From: Arcuatula senhousia
Lineage: Eukaryota; Mollusca; Bivalvia; Mytilida; Mytilidae
Direction of reading: 5' to 3'
NCBI GenBank assembly: GCA_963971305.1
Contig: OZ020303.1
Location: forward strand, 60,574,867 to 60,638,866
Length of the DNA stretch: 64,000 nt
Shown piece by piece: positions 54,715 to 64,000 of the stretch. The notes under the pieces are model-generated. The model was not told the origin of the DNA, ran no database searches, and worked only from the letters and a program-made list of their open reading frames with translations. Made by a program: the position numbers and the translations under genes. Each line of letters opens with the position of its first letter. Positions within the stretch are counted from its first letter, which is position 1.

Positions 54715-56550
54715 ATGAGTAGCGACGAAGGGTCATCCAAGAGGGAATGGAGAAAAGAAGAACGAAAGGCAGGGCCAGAGATGCCCGCCTCTCATACCAA
54801 GCACTGGGGACCGAGAATGTCCAGACGAGATGCTGCTAAGGGATCTCGTGAGAATATACGATTAAGGAGGGAGTCCTTGAGTCCACGGGACAGATCACGA
54901 AAACGGGGTAGGGCCCCATCAAGGAAGTCCCCTTCCAGGAGATATCCGACCAGGAGCCCGTCGTCAGAGACAGGGCCAGAAGAGCCTCAGGTTAGATCAG
55001 TAGTAACTGTTCCACCATCTTCTACGGTGATGACAGTCAGGGACAGACCGTGGCCCACTCCTTATAAGGAGGAGGGCAATTACAGGGCACAGGATAACCG
55101 GAAAAAGAGGTTAAACTGGAAAAGAGCAGAGAGGAGAAGGAAACAGCTTATGTACAAGGAGGAGGCAGAGAGGAAGGCAGGGGCAGGGCCATCCAATGTT
55201 CAATATGGGCCCGCCGTGTCGTCCCCGTCAGATGGGATGGCGAAGTGTCCGTTTCCAGGTTGTCCCATTCGGGCAGTAAATGCCGAGCCACATGTCAAAA
55301 GTTGCCATGTGGCACCAGTATTCCGGGAAGTAGATTGCAGCATGAGGTCCACGAGACTGGCGATGCAGAGAAAGGAGGCCCTCCAAACACTGGCATTTAT
55401 GGTGTTGGGAAGGGCGGATGCCATGGACTTAATGCATTGGGTCAACCAAAGGAATATGAAGTGGCCAGGAGTTGACCAAGATCAATATGCCGGCCCTATG
55501 ATGGAAGTGTGTGCAGCAGGAGGCTGGCCCCTTCCACTGAAATTTGAGATATCACCACTGAACACTCCGGGAGCACTCATTCATTGGCAGGTACAACTCT
55601 GGCTGATGCAACATATTGGGAACAAACGGGTGGAGGAACTCCACGAGATGTACCCCGTGGGGCAACAGGACAAGGCTGAGCCGACCGGAGGGCCAGACAC
55701 AGAGCCCCCGGCAACGGTAGATGCTCATTTTCACTTGGACAGGTCCTGGGCACAGATGGGGCTGCGGGGAAGGCCCAACTTGGGAAAGTTCTTGGGTGCT
55801 ATTATACCTGCAGAACAACACAAAGTCTGGGTCAAAGGAGGGGTGTTGGTATATTGCGACCCTAAGACCTGGCCTTCATCTGAGGAATTAAAGATATCGG
55901 CCAACTGGGCAATTGCGGTTGGATGCCATCCTAAGAGGGCCAGAGAGTTCACCGATGAAAGAGCTCACAGGCTAGAGATGTTTCTCCGGAGGAGGGATAT
56001 TCAGGCAGTTGGGGAATTCGGGGTTGATTTCTCCATGGGTTCTCCTACTGTAGAGACACAGCTCAGCACTCTGAGATGGGCCCTGAACATAGTTAGGGAG
56101 TTTCCCAACGTGCCCTTGGTGCTGCACATCCGAGGGGGCCATGGAGATGTCTATGGAGAGAGGGCCCACACTCTCTGTTTAAAAGAGTGTAGGGCGAAGC
56201 TGGAAAGGAGACACACAATTCATCTCCATTGTTTCACAGGGGGGAGGGAGCAGGCCTGCTCCTGGATGGAGGAATTTGAGCAAGTTCACTTTGGGTTCAC
56301 AGCAGGTGTTCTGAACTTTAACCCTGAGCAACTACGGGTGTTGAATAGACTGCCGAGAGACAGGATCCTTTTAGAATCCGATGCACCATATTTCCGACCC
56401 GCCTACGTTCCAGAATCGGGGCAGGGTCACCCCCGGTATCTGGCAGAAGTAGCCAAAGGCATTGCCGCCGCCCGGCATGGAGCCACTGTCAATGGGGTCC
56501 TCACTGAAGGGGGAGAGAACGCGGTTAGGCTATATAGCCTGCGGGTGTGA
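54715..56550 (+). CDS. Element 2 ORF3: zinc finger plus TatD-family metal-dependent nuclease
   Basis: 611 codons. Residues 1-170 are basic and SR-like (RRESLSPRDRSRKRGR), likely nuclear and nucleic-acid binding. Residues 178-199 form a C2HC/C2H2-type finger (CPFPGC...HVKSCH). Residues about 333-611 are a TatD-type TIM-barrel hydrolase: DAHFHLD (H338, H340), VGCHPK, VGEFGVD (E434), LVLHIRG (H471), HLHCFTGG (H503/H505) and LLESDAPY (D556), so every expected metal ligand is present. TatD enzymes are metal-dependent DNases, including 3' exonuclease and AP-site activities; TATDN2 is the animal relative. The length beyond the barrel is unusual. It lies after a splice acceptor, in sense with gag and pol, and inside the LTRs, so it belongs to the element. 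Its role in the cycle is unknown. Confidence 0.9.
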   Translation: MSSDEGSSKREWRKEERKAGPEMPASHTKHWGPRMSRRDAAKGSRENIRLRRESLSPRDRSRKRGRAPSRKSPSRRYPTRSPSSETGPEEPQVRSVVTVPPSSTVMTVRDRPWPTPYKEEGNYRAQDNRKKRLNWKRAERRRKQLMYKEEAERKAGAGPSNVQYGPAVSSPSDGMAKCPFPGCPIRAVNAEPHVKSCHVAPVFREVDCSMRSTRLAMQRKEALQTLAFMVLGRADAMDLMHWVNQRNMKWPGVDQDQYAGPMMEVCAAGGWPLPLKFEISPLNTPGALIHWQVQLWLMQHIGNKRVEELHEMYPVGQQDKAEPTGGPDTEPPATVDAHFHLDRSWAQMGLRGRPNLGKFLGAIIPAEQHKVWVKGGVLVYCDPKTWPSSEELKISANWAIAVGCHPKRAREFTDERAHRLEMFLRRRDIQAVGEFGVDFSMGSPTVETQLSTLRWALNIVREFPNVPLVLHIRGGHGDVYGERAHTLCLKECRAKLERRHTIHLHCFTGGREQACSWMEEFEQVHFGFTAGVLNFNPEQLRVLNRLPRDRILLESDAPYFRPAYVPESGQGHPRYLAEVAKGIAAARHGATVNGVLTEGGENAVRLYSLRV

Positions 56551-56791
56551 GAAGTTTATAAAGTGGATTGAACTCAGAGATGTAAATAGTGTATAAATGC
56601 AGCCAGAGAGGCCAATATGTGTTATTTTAATTTTGATGAACATTGTTTTGCGACTGTCATGTGGCGAATTCATCGGTGAGTGTTAGAATATAGCTACGTA
56701 TTAATTTGTACCTGAGGGTTTGAACCCCAGGACTCCTTTGGAGGGTATTAATTTGACCCCCAATGGATGCAAGAAGAAAACGGAGGCTTTC
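56551..56791 (+). other. Element 2 3' untranslated stretch
   Basis: Non-coding sequence between the ORF3 stop and the purine tract. Nothing further recognised. Confidence 0.6.
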
Positions 56792-56810
56792 AAGAGAAAA
56801 CAGGGAGGAG
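56792..56810 (+). other. Element 2 polypurine tract
   Basis: AAGAGAAAACAGGGAGGAG, almost all purines, directly abuts the 3' LTR start, as expected for the plus-strand primer. Confidence 0.8.
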
Positions 56811-57010
56811 TGTAGTGCCGGTTCATGGTTCTGTCCTGCCCAGAACCGGATATCCAGGATTCGCGCATGTGTAGAACTCTCTTCCGTACTAGACAAATTG
56901 TAAGACAGACGCTTTTGTAATTGTAATTGTTAATCTATTGCCATCTACTGTTAGCTGGCCGTAGATATTTGCCTTATTGTAATAAACATATATCATCGAC
57001 CATCACTTCA
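56811..57010 (+). repeat. Element 2, 3' LTR (200 bp)
   Basis: No difference from the 5' LTR seen by eye. It is followed by GAAT, the right target duplication. Confidence 0.95.
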
Positions 57011-57913
57011 GAATTTTAAAAAAAGACAGAAAATAACAGTTAAGCTTTAGAAAAAAAATTTGCACACCAGAACCCCCCGCCCCCCAAATCTTTGAGACAA
57101 GAAAATATCTATTGCCCCCCTTATAAAAATCAAATGGTTGCTCCCTAAGTTATTTCTTTGAAGATATATCATTGCCCTGTATCATTTAGGATTGATAATT
57201 ATTGATAGAATGAAGATTTTTTGCTAATGTAGATTTCATTATGAATGAAGAGGGGAATCCTTTTTGTGAGCTTGTCTGGTTTCTACCCCTCCCCCCTCCA
57301 AATTTCTAAAGCAACCCATTTTTGATCAGTGATAGCAGGACATATTTATCTGCTCCGGGAATTCTGTGGTGAATCATAGATTTGTGGTCAAAGAAAGTTG
57401 TAATAGAACCATCAGGAAGATTGGAAATTTGGCATTAATTAGGCCAGCTTATTGATCACTTTGTCAGCTGGATGTATATTGCCCATCAATTTACATAAGG
57501 GGGTGTGGCCCAAGTATTCTTAGTGTCAATTTGCCAAAAGTAGGTCATCTGCTTCTATGATGTAACCAGTAATGACAGTCCATGAAAAACAGGTGCTAGT
57601 TTTCTGGTGGAAAATTAATTGTTTCATATGCTTGATAAAAATGAAAAATTATTCACTTGGGTGTAATACATTTGAAAACACTTGCAAATTGTCATCCTGC
57701 ATATGACATGAGTTTTATCTTGTGTTAACAGAGTTCTTTGGGTGGACAGCAATTACATATTCTTTACATTTTCATTTCTTTGTGCCTACTTTTTTTTATA
57801 AAAATTATGAAATGTTAAGCTTGTAAGAATTTACAGTCCTTTTTACCTTACTTTAAAATCAAAATTAGATGAAAGTTTCTATACTACACCTCTTATGATA
57901 CCAAAGTGCTTTA
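57011..57913. other. No gene seen
   Basis: AT-rich flank with C-runs. An acceptor-like AG at about 57729-57730 opens a phase-0 frame of 28 codons ending in a stop; see the rejected list. Confidence 0.5.
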
Positions 57914-58137
57914 AATATACCCCCAATCATAGGAGAGGGGGTTATTTTATTACAATCACCTTGTCTGTCCGTCTGTTACAAACTTTTGTAACAGATTTCT
58001 CAGCTTCTAACTGAAGGATTTGTTACACATCTTTAGCATGATGATTTGTTTCTAGGTCAGTCGGCAATCTACATTCTGTTTTCGAATGGTCGAGTGGGAG
58101 TTATTCTTAGCAAGACTAAATAGTGCAACCCCTTGTT
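57914..58137 (+). mobile_element. ATACCCCCACTCG family, copy 2 (short)
   Basis: ATACCCCCAATCATAGG and GAGGGGGTTA at the head, CTTGTCTGTCCGTCTG, a single degenerate unit, then the inverted head CGAGTGGGAGTTAT and CTTGTT at 58132-58137. It is a one-unit counterpart of the copy at 4202-5448. Confidence 0.7.
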
Positions 58138-59931
58138 AGCAACATTGCCTTCAGTCTTTTGTAATGTTCCTTTAATGACACTAAATGAACTTGAAACTTC
58201 TTGGAATTTTCCTACTTTCAAATCATCTTTGTCTAAGCTGATCTTATTATCATTTAGAATTTAAATGTCATAACTACTTTTCATGAGCTCCTTTTATGAT
58301 CTTTTATTCTGCAGTTTGATCTATAAAGAGCTAACATTAAATTTGATCTCAATTAAGTTCAAAGCACCTGATTAGGCTAAGTTCATACATTTACCATATA
58401 ATCTGACATAAATTCTGAGATCTTATAGACTATTCCTTTGGAATAAAAAAATGTTAGAGTATTTTCCCAGAAATTACAAAGGGGCTTTAAACCAAATTAT
58501 TAAAGATGAAAAGGCAAAATTTATTTATTCTATTTCTTCTACAAGATCGTGATGGGGAGAAAATGAAGCAAATATAGCATCCAGATTACTATCCCTATTT
58601 TGAGTTGATCTGGTGCAACCCATATTCTTGATGAATGGATGTCAATAGGTTCATCGAAGATATTCCTAATCAATATATATTTTGTTAAGTGAGGCAACTG
58701 ACAAACTATAACTGATTTATCGGGAAGGGAAGATAAAGAATCCCATTTCATATGACAGGATCTCTTAAGGCATTTTAAGTTAGTAGTTAATGAAGTAACA
58801 ATTCTACCTTAGGTACATTATCAGACCAAGATGTTATAATTTGCAGACATGATTCCTGGCAAAAGATTTTTTTTTCTAGGTCGCTATCAGATATGTAATA
58901 CAATCAGGGAATATTCTATATACAGATTCTTCTGTTTTGGATTTTTTAAATGGGCGGTAAATACAATGAGGTGACTTGGTTAACCCAAAGTATATTAGAC
59001 TCAGGATTAACGTTACATTGTTATATTCCTTATTAGATCTTTAAATGTCATATATGTGACCAGATTTCAGTTAAAAATGCATGCGACAATAATCCAGCAT
59101 AGTTTTGATGTCAAGCCATACTCTAATAATATCATATTGTCGCCTACATGAATCCTGCAAACAATTACATGACATATATTGGTGAAAATGATCTGTAAGA
59201 TTTCCAAACTGGGTCATAAGCAAAGTTAATTCTCATCAGAATAAAAAAAGCACTATGAACATAATGAGACAACACATCAAAAACACATGCATCACACTTG
59301 TTTTAAAGGCAGTCTGGATACAATGACCAAAGTTTTGATAATACTTTATATTAGGGCAATAACTAATTATTGCATCAAAGATGGAGCCCTAATAATACCT
59401 TTCACTTTGTTCGTCCATTCACATTTTTTAAAGGATACAGATCTGTAGATTTACACAGATGAAACTTGAGTCTACATGAATTTAATAATTTCCACATCAA
59501 AGTTTCATAAGAATCTATCAAATAATTTTGGAAAATTTAGATCTTCTTTTTTAGAATACTAAATTTTAATGTTGCTCTCTAACAGCAATTAAAAGAAATA
59601 TTTAATAAATGATACATAAATCTGAGCCATTGAGATTTTAACATTTAAAAGTACAATTATAAGCCATCATGTTGCTGCCTATAAAGCTTAAAATCTCTTT
59701 CATTGATCTCTAATTTGGGTGTTAAGTTTTTAGTTTTAAATTTCAATGCTCACATTCTTCAATTTACAGAAGGAAGTGAGGACTTAAGAGGGGACCTCTC
59801 GACAACAGGAAAATCCTTTAGAAGTTGTTGCTACTTAAGGTGGACATTTTGACTGAATGTCACTTGACACAGTAAATTGATCTTTAATCTGAGTTTTTTT
59901 CTAATTTCCTGGTTAGTTTTTGAAATACTTT
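58138..59931. other. No gene seen
   Basis: AT-rich DNA. A candidate exon after AG at about 59768-59769 has only a weak donor and no recognisable product. Confidence 0.5.
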
Positions 59932-62212
59932 TTAGTCCCCTACTGGCGAAAGCCGAAGGGGACTATAGGTTTGCGCTTTGTCCGTCTGTCTGTCCGTCTG
60001 TCACACCTCAGTTTTCCGCACTTTTTTCTAAACACTTATAGATAATGAACTGATTTTTGGTATGTGAGTTAACCTTGATGAGTTACAGATCAAGTCTGAG
60101 TTTCGTTCCGGTCCACAAATTTTTATGGGAGTTATGGCCCTTTGAACTTTGAAAATTTACTAAAATTTCAGTTTTCCGCACTTTTTTTCTAAACGCTTAT
60201 AGATAATGAACTGATTTTTATACGACCGCAAAATTTTTGCGATCGTATTATGTTATGGCGATGTCGTTGTCGTCGTCTGTAGACACTTTGGTTTCCGTGC
60301 GATAACTTAAGTTGTAGTGAACCAATTGTTATAAAATTTTGATATGATGTTTATAACCACTAAAGGAAGGTTGGTATTGCATTTGGGGTTTCTGGTCCCT
60401 ACAGTTTAAGAAAAAAGGGCCAAAAGGGTAAAAAATGGGTATATTGACAAAACCTCTGTAGAATGTTTAATTTTTATCCGATTTTGATCATTCTTTTTTT
60501 ATTGTATTCCTCTTTAAATTCTGCTAACAAAATGTATCAACAGCTTTGATGTATCTTGTACTGTGAAATTGCCACTGGGGGTCAAAAAAGGGCCACACCC
60601 AAAAAATCGACTTTTTTATTTGTGGTCCGATTTTCAAAATCTTTTTTTCATTGGAATCCTTGTGAAAATCCCTGCTGGCATTTTTCAATCAGATTTGCAA
60701 TATCTCTTACCGTTTTTGGAAAATTAGGGGTCAAAGGGGCCAAAAATGCTGTTTTTAAAAGTTTGTCAAGGCAAATAGTTTTAAACCAAAAATTAAGTTG
60801 TAGTTGGCCTGCCAATTGTTATGAAGTTTTAATATGATGATTATATCCACTAAAGGAATGTTGATTTTGTATTTGGGGTTTGTGGCCCCTTTTGTTTTAG
60901 AAAAAAAAGGGCTAAAACAGGTGTATTGACAAACCTGTTATAGAATGTTTATCATTCATTTGATTTTGAAAATTCTTTTTTTTGTTGAATTCATCATTTA
61001 ATTCTATCTACTAAATGTGTCAATGATTTTGATATGTATTTCACCATTACATTGCTACAGGGGGGCTAAAGACAGGGCACGCCCATAAAATCAACTTTTT
61101 TATTTGTGGTCCGATTTTCAAAATCTTTTTTTCATTGGATTCCTTGTGAATATTTCTGCCTTATTTTTTAATCGGATTTGCACTATTTTTTTCTGTTTTT
61201 GAGTAATTAGGGGTCAAAGGGCCAAAATTGTAAATTAATACATGTTTATAAATAAGGCTTTTTGTATTAGATGTTGATGTAAATATAAATGTGTCAAAAA
61301 TGAATTTTTTAGTCCACCACAGGATGCATGTGTCAAAAAGCTATGTAAGTCCACCATGGGCTTCATGTGACCAAAGCAATGGACTATCCATACTGGGCCT
61401 CCAACGTTCAGGGTTCAACTTGTTGCGGTCGTATCATGCTGCGCTCGGCGTAGCTTTTTATTAGTATGTGAGTTTACCTTGATGAGTTACAGATCAAGTT
61501 TGAGTTTCGTGCCGGTCCTTAAATTTTTATGGGAGTTATGGCCCTTTGAACTTTTAAAATTCACTAGAATATAAGTTTTTCACTTTTTTTTTTCTAAACG
61601 CTTATAGATAATGAACTGATTTTTGATATGTGATTTAACCATGATGAGTTACAGATCAAGTTTGAGTTTTGTGCCTTTGTGCCGGTCCACAAATTTTTAT
61701 GGGAGTTATGGCCCTTTGAACTTTGAAAATTCACTAAAATATCAGTTTTCCGCACTTTTTTTCTAAACGCTTATAGATAATTAACTGATTTTTTATATGT
61801 GATTTAACCATGATGAGTTACAGATCAAGATTGAGTTTTGTGCCGGTCCACAAATTTTTATGGGAGTTATGGCCCTTTGAACTTTGAAAATTAACTAAAA
61901 TTTTAGTTTCCCCGCACTTTTTTCTTAACGCTTACAGATAATGAACTCATTTTTGGTCTGTGAGTTAACCTTGATGAGTTACAGATCAAGTTTCAGTTTC
62001 GTGCCGGCCCACAAATTTTTATGGGAGTTATGGCCCTTTGAAATTTGAAAATCCATTGCAATTTTCTTTTCTACACTTTTTAATTGTTCCTTGTAGATAA
62101 TAAACTGATCAAGTTTAGGTATTCATTTGTTTGACAAATTGTTACCAGTGACTGAAATATGAGGCCAGTAGGGGACTATGTATTGTTTTGCGATACTCTC
62201 AGAATGCTTGTT
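59932..62212 (+). mobile_element. AGTCCCCTACTGGC family element, interrupted
   Basis: A hairpin head (AGTCCCCTACTGGC-GAAA-GCCGAAGGGGACT) is followed by GTCCGTCTGTCTGTCCGTC. Units of about 120-145 bp repeat TAAACGCTTATAGATAATGA, ATGAGTTACAGATCAAG and GGGAGTTATGGCCC. The exact inverted head GCCAGTAGGGGACT lies at 62164-62177, and CTTGTT at 62207-62212 ends it. An ATACGACC-family element (60215-61461) sits within a unit. Confidence 0.8.
60215..61461 (+). mobile_element. ATACGACCGCAA family, copy 2, nested
   Basis: Head ATACGACCGCAAA with hairpin TTTTTGCGATCGTAT, GTC block, units with GGGGTCAAAGGGGCC and CTTTTTTATTTGTGGTCCG, then TTGCGGTCGTATCATGCTGC and TTTTTAT. The host unit continues (TAGTATGTGAGTTTACC) where sibling units read TTTTTGGTATGTGAG, so the insertion point is again a T-run. 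Confidence 0.8.
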
Positions 62213-62753
62213 GTTTTAAAGTCAGAGATGGGAAAATGGGGGTGGGGGGTGTTTTTGGGATTTAGAACATCCCACAGTAGTTCTCTTTAGAAAATGAATT
62301 GTAGACAGGTTTGCCTCATGTTGGTGCTCATTTTAAGGTTAAAGATTTCTTGATCTGCCCCCTCAAGAGTTGAGTTTTGAACTAATAAAAGCTGTCAAAG
62401 ACACGTGCATATCAGCTCTCTGAGTTCTGGCCCAGTAAGATTATAAAACTCTAAAATCTATAGTTAATGAATTAAAATCATAAAAATATAAAACTTTGAT
62501 GGACTTTTTCAGCTACATTAGAAATCACATTCACTTTGATTTACTAACAGGTCATCCTAGAATAGACTAATAGATCTTAATGATAAATAAGTGCAGGAAA
62601 TGTACATTGCATGTCTATCATCATCATAACCAACATAATTATATATTGCACATGCACTTTTCTTTCAACACCGCTGCCTGATTCCTCTTATAAACCATAT
62701 ATCATTGCCAGGAACTGCTGCTGTTAGAAAGAAACTCGGTGACCTATTTTCTG
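62213..62753. other. No gene seen
   Basis: No supportable exon; candidate acceptors near 62511 and 62711 lead to short or unremarkable frames. Confidence 0.5.
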
Positions 62754-64000
62754 TTTTTATACGACCGCAAAATTTTTGCGATCGTATAATGTTATGACGA
62801 TGTCGTCGTCGTTGTCGTCGTCGTCGTTGTCGTCGTCGTCTGGGGACATTTGGTTTCCGTGCGATAACTTAAGTAAATATTGACCAATTGTTATGAAATT
62901 TTAATATGATGTTTGTAACCACTAGAGGAAGGTTCCTATTGTATTTGGGGTTGGTGGCCCTTACCGTTTTGGAAAAAAGGGCCAAAAGGGGCTAAAACAG
63001 GTGTATTGACAAAACTGATGTAGAATGTTTATTATTCAATAAATTTTGAAAATTCTTTTTATATTGAATTCCTCAATAAATTCTGTCAACAAAATGTGTC
63101 AATGGTTTTGATGTATATTGAACCGTTACACTGCTACAGGGGGCCAAAGACGGGCCACACCCAAAAAATCAACTTTTTTATTTGTGGTCCGATTTTTAAA
63201 ATCTTTTTTTCATTGGAATCCTTGTGAAAATCCCTGCCTGCATTTTTCAATCAGATTTGCAATATCTCTTACGTATGTGAGAAATTAGGGGTCAAAGGGG
63301 CCAAAAACACCATTTTTAAAAGTTTGTCAAGGCAAATAATTTTATACCAAAAATTTAGTTGTACTGGGCCAGCCAATTGTTATGAATTTTTGATATGATG
63401 TTTGTAACCACTAGAGGAAGGTTCCTATTGTATTTGGGGTTGGTGGCCCTTACCGTTTTGGAAAAAAGGGCCAAAAGGGGCTAAAACGGGTGTATTGACA
63501 AAACTGTTGTAGAATGTTTATTATTCAATAGATTTTGAAAATTCTTTTTTTATTGAATTCCTCATTAAATTCTGTCAACAAAATGTGTCAATGGTTTTGA
63601 TGTATATTGAACCGTTACATTGCTACAGGGGGCCAAAGACGGGCCACACCCAAAAAATCAACTTTTTTATTTGTGGTCCGATTTTCAAAATCTTTTTTTC
63701 ATTGGAATCCTTGTGAAAATCCCTGCCTGCATTTTTCAATCAGATTTGCAATATATCTTACTGTTTTTGAGATATAAGGGGTCGAAGGGGCAAAAAATGC
63801 CATTTTTAAAAGTTGGTCAAGGCAAATGGTTTTACACAAGAAATTTAGCTGTAGTGGGCCAGCCAATTGTTATGAAGTTTAAATATGATGACTATATACA
63901 CTGAAGGAAGCTTTTTATTGCATTTGGGGTTGGTGGTCCTAACCTTTTTTTAAAAAAGGGCCAAAAGGGGCTAAATTGTGTCAAAAATGTCAATGAATTT
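62754..64000 (+). mobile_element. ATACGACCGCAA family, copy 3, cut by the window end
   Basis: Head ATACGACCGCAAAATTTTTG, a (GTC/GTT)n block (about 62802-62840) and two units of about 485 bp with GGTGGCCCTTACCGTTTTGG and GGGCCAAAGACGGGCC. The 3' end lies beyond the window. A 94-codon open frame at 63620 is repeat sequence; a related frame occurs at 60556. Confidence 0.75.

Larger units (their letters stand above)
46278..57010 (+). mobile_element. Element 2: complete Ty3/gypsy retrotransposon with HhH, Tpt1-like, PHD and TatD domains
   Basis: A 10.7-kb element flanked by GAAT (46274-46277 and 57011-57014), with 200-bp LTRs that look identical. Order: LTR, 631-bp leader ending in an A-rich stretch, gag, pol in the -1 frame, a hairpin and splice acceptor, ORF3, about 260 bp of 3' untranslated sequence, purine tract, LTR. 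All three frames are open end to end. The core enzymes are standard gypsy, but four accessory domains are added: a ComEA-like helix-hairpin-helix in Gag, a Tpt1/KptA-like domain at the Pol N-terminus, a PHD finger at the Pol C-terminus, and a zinc finger plus TatD nuclease in ORF3. The combination is new to me. Confidence 0.96.

Noticed and set aside
57731..57814. Possible last SAM exon (SSLGGQQLHIL) after TGTTAACAG
   Set aside because: The first residues could follow the SAM exon in phase 0, but the rest is a hydrophobic run to a stop and lacks the expected fifth helix.
59770..59838. Possible exon after CTTCAATTTACAG
   Set aside because: Open only in one frame, with a weak donor and no recognisable product.
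60556..60837. 93-codon open frame, with a relative at 63620-63904
   Set aside because: It is a shared repeat unit of the ATACGACC family read through; not independent coding evidence.

Overview
The window looks like intronic or gene-poor DNA from a bivalve mollusc. The sequence itself shows AT-rich DNA, very long introns, dense nested repeats with hairpin heads and (CGTC)n or (GGC)n blocks, and gypsy-type LTR retrotransposons. From memory these repeat types are typical of mussels, so Mytilus or a relative is my inference; I could not search to confirm it.

Host genes are sparse. On the plus strand, two short exons (18525-18572 and 21076-21179) splice in phase into the C-terminal half of a C1 zinc-binding domain. 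A third exon (39633-39767, phase 0/0, perfect GTAAGT donor) encodes the start of a SAM domain. They are probably parts of one C1-SAM gene whose introns hold most of the window. On the minus strand, two exons (9511-9916 and 9073-9201) begin a Myb/SANT-like DNA-binding protein.

Two complete, apparently young Ty3/gypsy elements dominate the right half. Element 1 (29367-38798) has identical-looking 1341-bp LTRs, a 4-bp ATAT target duplication, a tRNA-Leu primer site, gag, pol in the -1 frame, and a third ORF with two C2H2 zinc fingers that begins right at a splice acceptor and ends inside the 3' LTR. Element 2 (46278-57010) has identical-looking 200-bp LTRs and a GAAT duplication. Its coding load is exceptional: Gag starts with a ComEA-like helix-hairpin-helix. 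Pol starts with a domain resembling the NAD-binding lobe of RNA 2'-phosphotransferase (Tpt1/KptA) and ends with a PHD finger. A third ORF, again behind a splice acceptor, joins a basic SR-like region and a zinc finger to a full TatD-type metal-dependent nuclease with all expected metal ligands. This element is the strongest candidate for an undescribed system.

Most of the rest is a zoo of non-autonomous elements. At least seven families share one plan: T-rich target, 5' hairpin, microsatellite block, tandem array of roughly 150-500 bp units, an inverted copy of the 5' end near the 3' end, and usually a small hairpin followed by CTTGTT. This matches, as I recall them, the bivalve pearl elements and Helentron-related non-autonomous elements (HINEs). 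Several copies are nested in one another, giving natural empty-site comparisons (11697-17284; 59932-62212), and one copy (43746-45453) has the ends of one family around the core of another. Small palindromic MITE-like elements are scattered between them. I found no tRNA, rRNA, CRISPR array or prokaryotic feature.
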